The notes under the pieces were generated by a model, which was given only the letters and a program-made list of their open reading frames with translations, was not told the DNA's origin and ran no database searches. The translations under genes were made by a program, and so were the position numbers. Positions 43,574-53,161 of a DNA stretch of 64,000 nucleotides are shown here, one piece after another. Every line of letters begins with the position of its first letter. The stretch's first letter is position 1. The DNA is taken from assembly GCF_040786285.1 (NCBI RefSeq), contig NZ_JBFMKQ010000002.1, forward strand, positions 434,001-498,000, read 5' to 3'. The DNA is from Aquimarina sp040786285 (GTDB lineage: Bacteria > Bacteroidota > Bacteroidia > Flavobacteriales > Flavobacteriaceae).

Positions 43574-44152
43574 ATGATAATCATGATATTAAATGATAAT
43601 TGCGTTAGAATGCCATCTTTTTTTATAGTTGGAATAGTTTTTTTGTGCATGTTTTTATCTTGTACAGATGTAGAATCTCATAAGAAAGAATTCAAGAAAG
43701 GCGATTTTTTTCTTACAAAAGAACATGACTCACTTTATTATCTTAAAATAAGTTCTGGTAAGCATTCCGATAGGTGGAAATTGCCTTATCCAGTGTACCA
43801 GTTTCATACAGGAGATATTGATAATAATGGAACGGATGATGCATTAATTGGAGTCATTAAGTCTACTCGCTTTGATTCGACAAGTGATAAACGGCTTTTT
43901 ATTTTTAAAAACTATAAAGGGTTAGTAAGGCCACTTTGGTTAGGGTCGAGATTAAGTCAACCTTTGGTGAATTTCGGTTGTTACCAGGATAAAGACGGGA
44001 CATATATAAGAAGTATTGAGAGAGAAAAAAGCGGCAAATATTTAGTGGCAGAATATAAATGGCGTAAGTTTGGGTTAGAATTTATTAGATATTTAAGAAG
44101 AGAAATCGATAGCACTACTGCTTTGACTTTTTTAGAAGAAGAATCTTTCTAG
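43574..44152 (+). CDS. lipoprotein of unknown function, first of a trio
   Basis: A 192-residue lipoprotein (signal FFIVGIVFLCMFLSC, lipidated Cys30). The centre has a calcium-loop-like run HTGDIDNNGTDDALIGV, as in VCBS/FG-GAP repeats, but only one such unit is present. The remainder is beta-rich (LFIFKNYKGLVRPLWLGSRL; YLVAEYKWRKFGLEFIRYLR). I do not recognise a family. It starts 3 nt after pssA and is followed after 83 nt by the YARHG/DUF3160 gene, also a lipoprotein. Confidence 0.8.
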   Translation: MIIMILNDNCVRMPSFFIVGIVFLCMFLSCTDVESHKKEFKKGDFFLTKEHDSLYYLKISSGKHSDRWKLPYPVYQFHTGDIDNNGTDDALIGVIKSTRFDSTSDKRLFIFKNYKGLVRPLWLGSRLSQPLVNFGCYQDKDGTYIRSIEREKSGKYLVAEYKWRKFGLEFIRYLRREIDSTTALTFLEEESF

Positions 44153-44235
44153 AAATTTTTTCTAAAATAGAAAGAAATAATAATTGGTTTTCGATATTTC
44201 GAAACGTATGATCTTTAAAAATTATATAGTAATCG

Positions 44236-46695
44236 ATGAAAAAAATAATACTATTGTTGGTTTCCTTAACTCTATTGAGTTGCGGAGGTAATGAAAAACC
44301 GAAAGACAAGCCTGTTGTAGAAGAAAAGACAAACACAATATCAGAAATTATAAAGGGAGATCAAGAATCTACGCTTCCATTGTTTTCTGATAAGGGTCTG
44401 AATGTTGAACAGTTAAAAAATGACATCGATTTAGAAATGGATGTTTCTGATCTTAGTCTTTCCGATATTCGGATTTTGAGAAATGCTTTTGCTGCTAGAC
44501 AAGGATATTGTTTTATGAAGGCTGATCTCAGAGGGGTTTTTAGTACTACAAGCTGGTATGATACAAGAATGGAAGAAAGATATTGGGCAGAAGAAGAAGA
44601 AAAACCTATGCCTCCTATTTCGTATACAGATGATGAGCAAAAATTCATTGCTAAACTAAAAGCTAGAGAAAATGAGTTGAAGGCAAAAAATTTTGTATTG
44701 GAATCAAGTCGTAAGTTTCCAAACCTAAACAATATTGTTAACCTTTTTCAGATGGAAAAAATTCCATCTGAACTTATGGAGGCGCTTGCACAGAATGGAT
44801 TTGCTATTATACCTAATGATAATATTCAGTTGTTTCATGTTTATGAACAAAATGATTATCAGCAGTTCCCCAATTTTGTTACCACTGATATGTATATGCA
44901 ATTGTTTCATATGTATTTTGGTTATGTTCTCAAAGAAATCGAGCAACAACAATTTATACCACTACTTTCTCAGATTTGTAAGGCAATGATGACCGATATG
45001 AAAACTCTTGCAGGGACTACAAAAGACCTATCGATAAAAGAGTTGGCCGAGTATAATCTTACGTTCTATGCTATTGGTTATACTACGCTTACCCAGGAAA
45101 AAATAAATGTGCCATTAGGTTTTGAGGATCTGTATGAAGAAGAGCTAACAAGTATAAATATGGCCGAAGATTCACCTTCAATTTTTTTAGACTATAAACA
45201 GGTAGCGTTTCCTTATAGTCTTTTTAAACCAAGAGGGCATTATACAAGAACCGACGGACTAAAAAGATATTTTAAAGCAATGATGTGGCTGCAAACAGCA
45301 CCTTTTTGTTTGGATAATGATATCCACTTGAAAAGAGCAATGATTAATGCTTCAGTTTTAGCAAACAGTCCAAATTTTGGAGAGGAGACTTTAAAAAAAT
45401 ATAATGCCATTATGGAGCCTATCAATTTTATTATAGGTCTTCCTGATAATGTTTCATTCTTGGATTTAGTACAATTGATCAAGAATAAAGAGTTTGATCT
45501 AAATACTATTTTGACTAATAAAGACTCATTAGAAGAGTTTAGAAAGGAAATAAAAAAAATAGCGGATGCTCAGAATATTATAAAACCCAAAATACCTGGC
45601 AGTTGTGTAGATAAAATTAATTTCATTCCCCAACGATATTTGTCCGATAATGAAGTGTTACAAGAGTTGGTTGATGTCAAAAGTGATGTTACAAAAAGAG
45701 GATATCCCAAGGGGTTGGATGTAATGGCAGCCTTTGGAAGTGCTTCCGCAGAAAAAATTCTATTGAATGAATTAAAAGAGGGAGAAAACTGGAGTGAATA
45801 CCCTGAAATACTTGCTGGTCTAAAAAGTAAAATGGAAGGATTAGATTGGAATTCGACAGTATATACCAAATGGATTCATAGTCTGTTAGAATTGCAGAAA
45901 CCAAATAAAAGTTATCCCTATTTTATGCAGAGTCCTCAATGGAGTAAGAAAGACCTAAATGCTTCATTAGCTTCATGGGCAGAGTTGAAACACGATGCAA
46001 TTTTATATGCAGAACAACCCATGGCTGCCGAATGCGGAGGCGGAGGACCACCAAGCCCATATACAGTTGGGTATGTAGAACCAAACATTGGATATTGGAA
46101 CACGGTAATAGCATTAATAGATTTAACCAAAGGAGTTTTAGAACGAAATAACCTTATGAGCAAGGATATATCCAGGATAACAACAAGCATTAGGGAAAAT
46201 GCAGAGTTTTTACTTTCTGCCAGTAAGAAAGAGTTATCCGGAAAGAAACTAACTGAAAAAGAATATATACAAATTGAACTTATAGGCAGTACATTCGAAT
46301 GGTTAACTTTAGATTTAGTAAAGCAAAAAGATCAATATCTTTCTGGTTGGAGTGATGTAAAAGGCCCTGATAAATCAGTAGCAGTAGTAGCCGATATTTA
46401 CACATCAAATAGCCCTAATAATCCGGATAAAGGGATTTTACATGTGGCTACCGGAAATGTAAATGATATTTATGTAGTTGTTGAGATTGAAGGATACTTG
46501 TATATCACTAAAGGAGCTGTGTTAGGATATCATGAATTTCATGTCCCAATGGGCAACCGTTTAACAGATGAAGAGTGGCAGGAAATGCTGGAGAAAGGTG
46601 AGGCACCAGAAATTCCGGATTGGATAAAAGAAATTATGATCAATATCGATGCACCAACACCTAATGAGAAAATCTTTTACAGTTCGGGTTGCTAG
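44236..46695 (+). CDS. YARHG and DUF3160 domain lipoprotein
   Basis: An 819-residue lipoprotein (MKKIILLLVSLTLLSC, Cys16). Residues about 65-105 form a YARHG-like domain (LSDIRILRNAFAARQGYCFM; FSTTSWYD). The large rest fits DUF3160: NFVTTDMYMQLFHMYFGYVL, the conserved end GILHVATGNVNDIYVVVEIE and LGYHEFHVPMGNRLTDEEW. A cysteine/glycine patch AAECGGGGPPSPYTVGYVEP lies near 595. The function of DUF3160 is unknown. It is placed between a small lipoprotein and a CapA-fold lipoprotein, and the three are probably one cell-surface set. Confidence 0.9.
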   Translation: MKKIILLLVSLTLLSCGGNEKPKDKPVVEEKTNTISEIIKGDQESTLPLFSDKGLNVEQLKNDIDLEMDVSDLSLSDIRILRNAFAARQGYCFMKADLRGVFSTTSWYDTRMEERYWAEEEEKPMPPISYTDDEQKFIAKLKARENELKAKNFVLESSRKFPNLNNIVNLFQMEKIPSELMEALAQNGFAIIPNDNIQLFHVYEQNDYQQFPNFVTTDMYMQLFHMYFGYVLKEIEQQQFIPLLSQICKAMMTDMKTLAGTTKDLSIKELAEYNLTFYAIGYTTLTQEKINVPLGFEDLYEEELTSINMAEDSPSIFLDYKQVAFPYSLFKPRGHYTRTDGLKRYFKAMMWLQTAPFCLDNDIHLKRAMINASVLANSPNFGEETLKKYNAIMEPINFIIGLPDNVSFLDLVQLIKNKEFDLNTILTNKDSLEEFRKEIKKIADAQNIIKPKIPGSCVDKINFIPQRYLSDNEVLQELVDVKSDVTKRGYPKGLDVMAAFGSASAEKILLNELKEGENWSEYPEILAGLKSKMEGLDWNSTVYTKWIHSLLELQKPNKSYPYFMQSPQWSKKDLNASLASWAELKHDAILYAEQPMAAECGGGGPPSPYTVGYVEPNIGYWNTVIALIDLTKGVLERNNLMSKDISRITTSIRENAEFLLSASKKELSGKKLTEKEYIQIELIGSTFEWLTLDLVKQKDQYLSGWSDVKGPDKSVAVVADIYTSNSPNNPDKGILHVATGNVNDIYVVVEIEGYLYITKGAVLGYHEFHVPMGNRLTDEEWQEMLEKGEAPEIPDWIKEIMINIDAPTPNEKIFYSSGC

Positions 46696-46704
46696 AGAAA
46701 AGAT

Positions 46705-47649
46705 ATGTTGATGAATACTTCGAACCTGATATTTAATAAGCCATTTTGTCTACTGCTTTTGACAGTAATGTTTATAGTTTCTTGTGATTTTTCAAAAAAA
46801 GAAATAGATAAAAAAAGAATTATTTTTGTTGGAGACCTACTTCTGGACAGAGGAGTTAGAGAAAGGATAGAGCATTTAGGGATAGGTGATTTATTTCATG
46901 CTACGATAGACTCTGTTTTTGCCGAAAGTGATATTGTTATTGCTAATTTAGAATGCCCCGCTACCAAAATTGAAGAACCTATTAATAAGAAGTATATTTT
47001 TAGAGCTGAGCCAGAATGGCTACCAGAATTAAAGAATCATGGCATTACGCACCTTAATATGGCTAATAATCATGTTATGGATCAGGGAAGAAAAGGATTG
47101 ATTGATACAAAAATCAATATTCTGAATAGTGGGTTGATCCCTTTGGGAGTAGGAAATAATCTGGAAGAAGCCTGTAAGCCCCAATTAATTACAAATTCTC
47201 CACGAAAGGTTTATATTCTTTCATCACTTCAGGTACCTTCAGAAAATTGGCCATTTCTAGAAGATAAACCTTGTGTTTGTGAGCATTCGTTCGATGCTAT
47301 TGCTAAGCAAATTAAAGAGTTGAAAAATAATGAGCCTGATTCAGTTATAATTGTTCAGTTGCATTGGGGAGCAGAGCATATTTCTGTACCATTAACTTCT
47401 CAAAAACAACAAGCACGTATATTGATTAATTCTGGAGCAGATGGCATTATTGGTCATCACAGTCATACTATACAATCTATAGAATACTATAAGGGTAATC
47501 CAATTTATTACAGTATTGGTAATTTTATTTTTGATCAGTCAGACCCAATAAATTCCAAAGGATTAATGATTCAGATAGAAGTGACTAAATCACAAGTTGT
47601 ATTCAAAGATACCAGATTTAATATTAAATCATGTGTGCCAATGTTATAA
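46705..47649 (+). CDS. CapA family lipoprotein (calcineurin-like metallo-fold)
   Basis: A 314-residue protein of the CapA/PgsA family, which has a metallophosphatase-like fold and is linked in Bacillus to poly-gamma-glutamate capsules; many members have other, unknown roles. Lipobox FIVSC. Metal-site motifs are IFVGDLLLDRGVRER, NLECPA, MANNHVMDQG, LHWGAEHI and GHHSHTIQSIEYYKG, then YSIGNFIFDQ. It starts 9 nt after the DUF3160 gene. No PgsB/C synthesis genes are present, so capsule synthesis is not indicated. Confidence 0.92.
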   Translation: MLMNTSNLIFNKPFCLLLLTVMFIVSCDFSKKEIDKKRIIFVGDLLLDRGVRERIEHLGIGDLFHATIDSVFAESDIVIANLECPATKIEEPINKKYIFRAEPEWLPELKNHGITHLNMANNHVMDQGRKGLIDTKINILNSGLIPLGVGNNLEEACKPQLITNSPRKVYILSSLQVPSENWPFLEDKPCVCEHSFDAIAKQIKELKNNEPDSVIIVQLHWGAEHISVPLTSQKQQARILINSGADGIIGHHSHTIQSIEYYKGNPIYYSIGNFIFDQSDPINSKGLMIQIEVTKSQVVFKDTRFNIKSCVPML

Positions 47650-47655
47650 CATTAT

Positions 47656-48396
47656 TTAAAAATTAAGTTTCTTTTTCCGCAACTCAAAGTTTTGACCTAG
47701 ATATACTTTACGTACCATTTCGTCTTCGGCAAGTTCTTCGGGGATACCCGCTTTAAGAATACTACCTTCGAACATTAAATAGGTTCGATCTGTAATGGCC
47801 AGGGTTTCTTGCACGTTGTGATCGGTGATTAAAATACCAATGTTCTTGTTTTTTAATTGGGCTACGATTCGTTGTATGTCTTCTACTGCTACAGGGTCTA
47901 CACCTGCAAAGGGTTCGTCGAGAAGGATAAAATTTGGATCTGTGGCCAATGCGCGAGCAATTTCTGTACGTCTACGTTCTCCACCACTTAAAAGATCTCC
48001 GCGATTTTTTCTAATATGCCCTAAACCAAATTCTTCAATTAGAGCTTCCATTTTATGTAGTTGCTCTTTTTTAGATAGTTTAGTAAGCTGCAAAACGCTT
48101 AAAATATTGTCTTCTATACTTAATTTCCTAAAAACAGAAGCTTCTTGAGCTAAGTAACCAATACCGTTTTGAGCACGTTTATACATTGGGTATTTGGTAA
48201 TATCTATATCATCCAAGGTAATCTTACCTCCGTTAGGTTTTACCAGACCAACAATCATATAAAATGAAGTAGTTTTACCGGCACCATTAGGTCCCAGGAG
48301 CCCTACAATTTCTCCTTGATTAACCTCAAGAGAGATGTCTTTTACCACTTTTCGTCCTTTATAGGACTTCATTAAATTATCTGCTTTCAACTTCAT
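47656..48396 (-). CDS. lptB: LPS export ABC transporter ATPase
   Basis: LptB, 246 residues, the ATPase that powers lipopolysaccharide extraction from the inner membrane with LptF/LptG. Walker A GPNGAGKTTSF, signature LLSGGERRRTEIARAL, Walker B FILLDEPFAGVDP, and the family-typical IGYLAQEASVFRKLSIEDNI. It is the last of a minus-strand group with kdsD (LPS sugar precursor), tatC and an AhpD-like gene. The gap from the previous gene is 83 nt, so it may have its own promoter. Confidence 0.95.
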   Translation of the reverse strand: MKLKADNLMKSYKGRKVVKDISLEVNQGEIVGLLGPNGAGKTTSFYMIVGLVKPNGGKITLDDIDITKYPMYKRAQNGIGYLAQEASVFRKLSIEDNILSVLQLTKLSKKEQLHKMEALIEEFGLGHIRKNRGDLLSGGERRRTEIARALATDPNFILLDEPFAGVDPVAVEDIQRIVAQLKNKNIGILITDHNVQETLAITDRTYLMFEGSILKAGIPEELAEDEMVRKVYLGQNFELRKKKLNF

Positions 48397-48479
48397 AGTA
48401 CAATGACTTCTTTATTTTTGGGGTGTTGCTCAAAAGAGCTGGTAAATTTACAGTATTCTTTTTTAACCGTATTCTAATC

Positions 48480-48830
48480 TCAGGAAGCCTTTTCTTCTAA
48501 AGCATCCCAAAATTCGTAGGCACGTCGTAAATGAGGAATCACAATAGTACCGCCAACTAGGGTAGCAATACTAAGGGCTTCGACTACTTCTTCTTTAGAT
48601 AAACCTTCTTTATGGCAAGTTTCAAGATGATAACGAACACAATCATCACATCGAAGTACAGCAGAAGCTACCAAACCTAATAATTCCTTGGTTTTTACAT
48701 TTAGAGCACCTTCCATAAAGGCATTGGTGTCTAGGTTAAAGATTCTTTTGATTACTTTATTATTATCTTCCAGGATACGAGAGTTCATTTTTTCTCGATA
48801 TCCATTAAATTCATCAACTATAGTACTCAT
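48480..48830 (-). CDS. carboxymuconolactone decarboxylase family protein (AhpD-like)
   Basis: A 116-residue protein of the CMD/AhpD family. The CxxC-H motif CDDCVRYHLETC is the redox centre of AhpD-type members; the helical remainder (SKEEVVEALSIATLVGGTIV) fits the family. A role in peroxide or thiol chemistry is likely; decarboxylase activity is not. Its start overlaps the end of tatC by 4 nt (ATGA). Confidence 0.92.
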   Translation of the reverse strand: MSTIVDEFNGYREKMNSRILEDNNKVIKRIFNLDTNAFMEGALNVKTKELLGLVASAVLRCDDCVRYHLETCHKEGLSKEEVVEALSIATLVGGTIVIPHLRRAYEFWDALEEKAS

Positions 48831-49663
48831 GTAGATTGTTTTTGTAATTTTTTCTTTTCTTTTTTAATAACAATTTTTGAAATATAAATACTAACCTCAT
48901 AAAGGACTAGTATAGGAATAGCAACGATGACCTGGCTAGCAATATCTGGTGGTGTAATCACTGCCGATAGAATAAGTACAATGACCAAAGCAAACTTGCG
49001 ATATTTCTTTAAAAACTCGGGGGTTACTAATCCAATTTTGGTTAAGAAGAACATAATAACAGGGAGTTCAAAAATCAAACCACAGGCAATTACCGATGCT
49101 CTTAATAGACCAATGTAACTATCGATATCAAATTCGTTTAAAACTTCTTTGCTTACTTGGTATCCTCCTAAGAAGTTAATCGATAGCGGTGTGATAACAT
49201 AATATCCGAATAGGACACCTAAGAAAAATAAGCAAGAACAAATAATAATGAACCCTTTAGAATTCTTTTTCTCATTATCATACATTGCTGGTGCTATAAA
49301 CTTCCAGAATTCATACAAAACATAAGGGAATGCAATGATAAAACCAGCAGTGATCGATGTCCAGATATGAACCGAAAATTGTCCTGCAACTTTTCTACTT
49401 TGTACACTAAAAGGTAATTCTTTGAAGCATAAACTTTCGTCCAGACCTAGAAGTTTTGATAAATTACACAGCCCTTTATAAGTCGGAAAATCGGGCTTTT
49501 TTGGCCCAAAGATTAATACATCAAAAATAAATTCTTTAGCAATAAAAGCAATAACAGCTGCAATAAGTACTGCCATGGTTGCTCTTATTAAGTGCCAACG
49601 TAACTCTTCTAGATGATCTAGAAAAGACATGGATTGGGGGTTTTTTTTTGTATTTTTTGCCAT
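48827..49663 (-). CDS. tatC: twin-arginine translocase subunit TatC
   Basis: TatC, 278 residues with six membrane spans, the receptor for twin-arginine signal peptides. The start MSFLDHLEELRWHLIRA carries the conserved N-terminal glutamate, and the later FAFPYVLYEFWKFIAPAMYD-type stretch (here IAFPYVLYEFWKFIAPAMY) and FGLIFELPVIMFFLTKIGLV-like part are typical. TatA/B are not in the window. It overlaps kdsD by one base and the AhpD-like gene by four, so these are one operon. Confidence 0.96.
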   Translation of the reverse strand: MAKNTKKNPQSMSFLDHLEELRWHLIRATMAVLIAAVIAFIAKEFIFDVLIFGPKKPDFPTYKGLCNLSKLLGLDESLCFKELPFSVQSRKVAGQFSVHIWTSITAGFIIAFPYVLYEFWKFIAPAMYDNEKKNSKGFIIICSCLFFLGVLFGYYVITPLSINFLGGYQVSKEVLNEFDIDSYIGLLRASVIACGLIFELPVIMFFLTKIGLVTPEFLKKYRKFALVIVLILSAVITPPDIASQVIVAIPILVLYEVSIYISKIVIKKEKKKLQKQST

Positions 49664-50628
49664 TATAAAATACCTTCTCTCATTAGGTCATGAATATGTA
49701 AAAAGCCTGCATACTTACCATCTTCTTCTGCAAGTAATTGCGTAATTGAGTTTTCCTCTAATTTTTCTAGAGCATCAACGGCCATGGCATTGTTATCAAT
49801 TCGCTTGGGGTTAGGAGACATAATATCTTTGGCAGTAAGCCCATTAAAAGAAGTATTATTGGTAAGCATTCTTCGTAAATCCCCATCGGTGATGATACCT
49901 AAAATACTGCCATTATCTGTTACAGCGGTGGCCCCAAGTCTTTTTTCGGTAATTTCAACAATCACACTATTAATATTAGAATCCGGAGCAACTTCTGGTT
50001 TTTCATTACGAGAAGTAATATCGCTTACTCGTAAATATAGTTTTTTTCCTAAAGCTCCTCCAGGATGATATTTAGCAAAATCACGGCTCGAAAAACCCTG
50101 TAAATATAACAAACTTACAGCTACAGCATCTCCCATAACCATTTGGGCTGTAGTACTGGTAGTTGGTGCTAGATTGTTGGGGCAAGCTTCTTTTTCTACA
50201 AAAGCATGTAATACATAATCGGCTTCTTGACCTAAAAAAGATTCTTTGTTAGAGGTCATTCCAATTAATGGATTTTTAAAACTTTTTATCAAGGGAACCA
50301 GGACCTTTATTTCTGGAGTATTACCACTTTTAGAAATACAGATGACTACATCATCTTTCAGAATATTTCCTAAATCACCATGAATGGCATCTGCGGCGTG
50401 CATAAAAACAGCAGGAGTTCCTGTAGAGTTCATCGTTGCAACTATTTTAGAAGCGATTATTGCACTCTTGCCAATGCCAGTAATGATAACTCTACCTTTA
50501 GAGTTCTGTATGGTTTCCACAGCTTTAGAAAACTCTTCATCAATAAGTTCTTCTAAATAGGCAATCGCCTGAGCTTCCTCGGCGATGGTTTTTTTGGCAT
50601 ATGAAATTATAGTATCTCGGGTATTCAA
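49663..50628 (-). CDS. kdsD: arabinose-5-phosphate isomerase (KpsF/GutQ/KdsD family)
   Basis: A 321-residue sugar isomerase with an N-terminal SIS domain (VIITGIGKSAIIASKIVATM; HGDLGNILKDDVVICISKSG) and two CBS domains at the end (RLGATAVTDNGSILGIITDG; NSITQLLAEEDGKYAGFLHI). It converts ribulose-5-phosphate to arabinose-5-phosphate, the first step to Kdo for LPS. First gene of the operon with tatC and the AhpD-like gene; lptB lies further down, which fits an LPS theme. A -7 box TACCTTTG lies upstream. Confidence 0.94.
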   Translation of the reverse strand: MNTRDTIISYAKKTIAEEAQAIAYLEELIDEEFSKAVETIQNSKGRVIITGIGKSAIIASKIVATMNSTGTPAVFMHAADAIHGDLGNILKDDVVICISKSGNTPEIKVLVPLIKSFKNPLIGMTSNKESFLGQEADYVLHAFVEKEACPNNLAPTTSTTAQMVMGDAVAVSLLYLQGFSSRDFAKYHPGGALGKKLYLRVSDITSRNEKPEVAPDSNINSVIVEITEKRLGATAVTDNGSILGIITDGDLRRMLTNNTSFNGLTAKDIMSPNPKRIDNNAMAVDALEKLEENSITQLLAEEDGKYAGFLHIHDLMREGIL

Positions 50629-50681
50629 AATTTAAAAAATTTGCGTGTTATGAATAAAGATTTTATTATCTTTAATTTACG

Positions 50682-50689
50682 CAAAGGTA
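50682..50689 (-). promoter_or_regulatory. -7 box for the kdsD-tatC operon
   Basis: TACCTTTG on the minus strand, exact TAnnTTTG, 53 nt before the kdsD start. No TTTG at the normal spacing. Confidence 0.45.
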
Positions 50690-50866
50690 TACAATACCTT
50701 ATTAATTTTAAATACTGTCAAAAAAAAGCATATTAATTTATGCTTTCGTTATATTTGGCATACTAAAATTGAAATGAAAATATCCACTAAATCTGTGTTT
50801 GGGGAAACGGGTTTTAGTGTTAGTAAAATCTTTATTTAAATTGGTATATAAAAGTTAAAGGATTTA

Positions 50867-53074
50867 ATGAGTTTGAATGAAACTGACTTGCAAAATGCTC
50901 TTAAAAAGTATTTTGGATTTGGTCAATTTAGAGGATTACAGGAAGAGGTAATCAAAAGTATTCTTGGAAAGCAAAATACTTTTGTAATAATGCCTACAGG
51001 CGGAGGAAAGTCCCTATGTTATCAGCTGCCTGCTTTAATGTGCGAAGGAACTGCAATTGTAGTTTCACCCCTGATCGCATTGATGAAAAACCAAGTTGAT
51101 GTTATACGTAGTATTTCATCACAGGATGGTATAGCACATGTGCTAAATTCTTCACTGAATAAATCAGAAGTAAAAAAGGTAAAGGATGATATTATCAATG
51201 GAGTTACAAAACTACTATATGTTGCTCCAGAATCCCTTACCAAAGAAGAATATGTAGATTTTTTGAGAACACAAAAAATTTCATTTTTGGCAATCGATGA
51301 AGCTCATTGTATTAGCGAATGGGGTCATGATTTTAGACCAGAATATCGAAACCTGCGTACCATAATCAAGAGAATAGGCGAAGATATACCTATCATTGGG
51401 TTGACCGCTACAGCCACACCAAAAGTGCAAGAAGATATCCTGAAAAACCTGGGGATGAGTAACGCAAAAACGTTTAAAGCTTCATTTAACCGCCCTAATT
51501 TATTTTATGAAATACGGCCTAAAACTAAAAATGTTGATGCCGATATTATTCGTTTTGTAAAACAAAATCAAGGAAAAAGTGGTATAGTATATTGTCTAAG
51601 CAGAAAACGTGTAGAAGAACTTGCGCAAACTCTAGAGGTTAACGGGGTAAAAGCAGTGCCTTATCATGCAGGATTGGATGCTAAAACAAGAGCGAGACAT
51701 CAAGATATGTTCTTAATGGAAGATACCGATGTGGTGGTCGCTACCATTGCCTTTGGAATGGGAATAGATAAACCCGACGTGAGATTTGTAATCCATCATG
51801 ATATACCCAAAAGTATTGAAAGTTATTACCAGGAAACAGGACGAGCAGGACGTGACGGAGGAGAAGGGCATTGTCTTGCTTATTATGCCTACAAAGATAT
51901 AGAGAAGTTAGAAAAGTTTATGAGTGGTAAACCTGTTGCAGAGCAAGAAATTGGTCATGCGCTATTGCAGGAAGTTGTCGCTTTTGCAGAGACATCAATA
52001 TCCAGACGTAAATTTATATTGCATTATTTTGGAGAAGAGTTTGATGAGGTGAATGGCGATGGAGCAGATATGGATGACAATGTTCGTAATCCAAAGAAAA
52101 AACACGAAGCTCAGGATGAGGTTAAACTACTACTAGAAGTGGTGAGTAAAACTGGCGAAATATATAAGTCTAAGGATTTAGTGAATACAATTATAGGAAA
52201 AAGTAACGCACTTATCCTCTCGCACAAAACCAATAAGCAATCGTTCTTTGGAAGTGGGAAATCTAAAGAAGGGAAGTATTGGATGGCCCTTATACGTCAG
52301 GTATTGGTTGCCGGATACCTTAAAAAGGATATCGAAACTTATGGAGTAATCAAAATCTCTCCTAAAGGAACCGATTTTCTAAATGATCCGGTAAGCTTCA
52401 TGATGACCGAGGATCATATTTTTGACGAAGCTAATGATGATACTATAATAACTGCAGCAAAGTCTGGAGGTAAAGGTGGAAGTACTGATGATCGGTTAGT
52501 AGGAATGCTTAAAGATCTGCGTAAAACTGTTGCTAAAAAGCTGGGAGTACCACCTTTTGTAGTATTTCAGGATCCGTCGTTAGAAGATATGGCTCTAAAA
52601 TATCCTGTTACTATAGAAGAGCTTGGAAATGTACATGGGGTAGGAGAAGGAAAAGCAAAAAAATATGGAAAGCCTTTTGTAGAATTTATTACTAATTATG
52701 TAGAGGAAAACGATATTGTTCGCCCAGATGATTTTGTAGTGAAAAGTACAGGTGCCAATAGCGGCCTCAAGCTGTATATCATACAAAACGTGGATCGAAA
52801 ATTACCACTCACCGATATAGCAGCAGCAAAGGGAATGGATATGACAGCCTTTATGAAAGAAATGGAAGCTATTGTGTATAGTGGTACTAAACTAAATATT
52901 TCGTATTGGATTGATGATATTCTTGATGAAGATCAACAAGAAGAAATCCATGAGTATTTTATTGAAGCCGAAAATGACAAGATCGATATTGCTATAAAAG
53001 AGTTTGACGGTGACTATGACGACGAAGAACTTCGTTTATACCGTATCAAGTTTATTAGTGATGTAGCGAATTAA
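50867..53074 (+). CDS. recQ: ATP-dependent DNA helicase RecQ
   Basis: A 735-residue 3'-5' helicase of the RecQ family acting in repair and recombination. Motif 0 is FGFGQFRGLQEEVI, motif I MPTGGGKSLCYQLPAL, the DEAH box AIDEAHCISEWGHDFRPEY (with the aromatic-rich loop), motif III LTATATPKVQEDI, motif VI QETGRAGRDG. The C-terminal winged-helix region and a HRDC-like part (EELGNVHGVGEGKAKKYGKP) follow, with an extra acidic tail. The RQC zinc-binding cysteines of E. coli RecQ are not seen (RKFILHYFGEEFDE lies at that place), a common state in Bacteroidota. Monocistronic with terminator. Confidence 0.95.
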   Translation: MSLNETDLQNALKKYFGFGQFRGLQEEVIKSILGKQNTFVIMPTGGGKSLCYQLPALMCEGTAIVVSPLIALMKNQVDVIRSISSQDGIAHVLNSSLNKSEVKKVKDDIINGVTKLLYVAPESLTKEEYVDFLRTQKISFLAIDEAHCISEWGHDFRPEYRNLRTIIKRIGEDIPIIGLTATATPKVQEDILKNLGMSNAKTFKASFNRPNLFYEIRPKTKNVDADIIRFVKQNQGKSGIVYCLSRKRVEELAQTLEVNGVKAVPYHAGLDAKTRARHQDMFLMEDTDVVVATIAFGMGIDKPDVRFVIHHDIPKSIESYYQETGRAGRDGGEGHCLAYYAYKDIEKLEKFMSGKPVAEQEIGHALLQEVVAFAETSISRRKFILHYFGEEFDEVNGDGADMDDNVRNPKKKHEAQDEVKLLLEVVSKTGEIYKSKDLVNTIIGKSNALILSHKTNKQSFFGSGKSKEGKYWMALIRQVLVAGYLKKDIETYGVIKISPKGTDFLNDPVSFMMTEDHIFDEANDDTIITAAKSGGKGGSTDDRLVGMLKDLRKTVAKKLGVPPFVVFQDPSLEDMALKYPVTIEELGNVHGVGEGKAKKYGKPFVEFITNYVEENDIVRPDDFVVKSTGANSGLKLYIIQNVDRKLPLTDIAAAKGMDMTAFMKEMEAIVYSGTKLNISYWIDDILDEDQQEEIHEYFIEAENDKIDIAIKEFDGDYDDEELRLYRIKFISDVAN

Positions 53075-53109
53075 AAAACATAAAGATAAACTAGCTTTAG
53101 GCTAAACCG

Positions 53110-53143
53110 AAGGCTTTGATTTTTTTATCAAAGCCTTTTTTTA
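53110..53143 (+). terminator. terminator after recQ
   Basis: AAGGCTTTGAT (53110-53120), loop TTTTTT, ATCAAAGCCTT (53127-53137), followed by T residues. Confidence 0.92.
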
Positions 53144-53161
53144 CTTTTTACATACCGTCCA

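Noticed and set aside
44361..45869. Several long minus-strand ORFs opposite the DUF3160 gene
   Set aside because: They lie within a well-supported gene, show no domain pattern or signal, and several overlap one another in different frames.
46705..47649. Poly-gamma-glutamate capsule locus
   Set aside because: CapA alone is present; no PgsB/CapB ligase or CapC.
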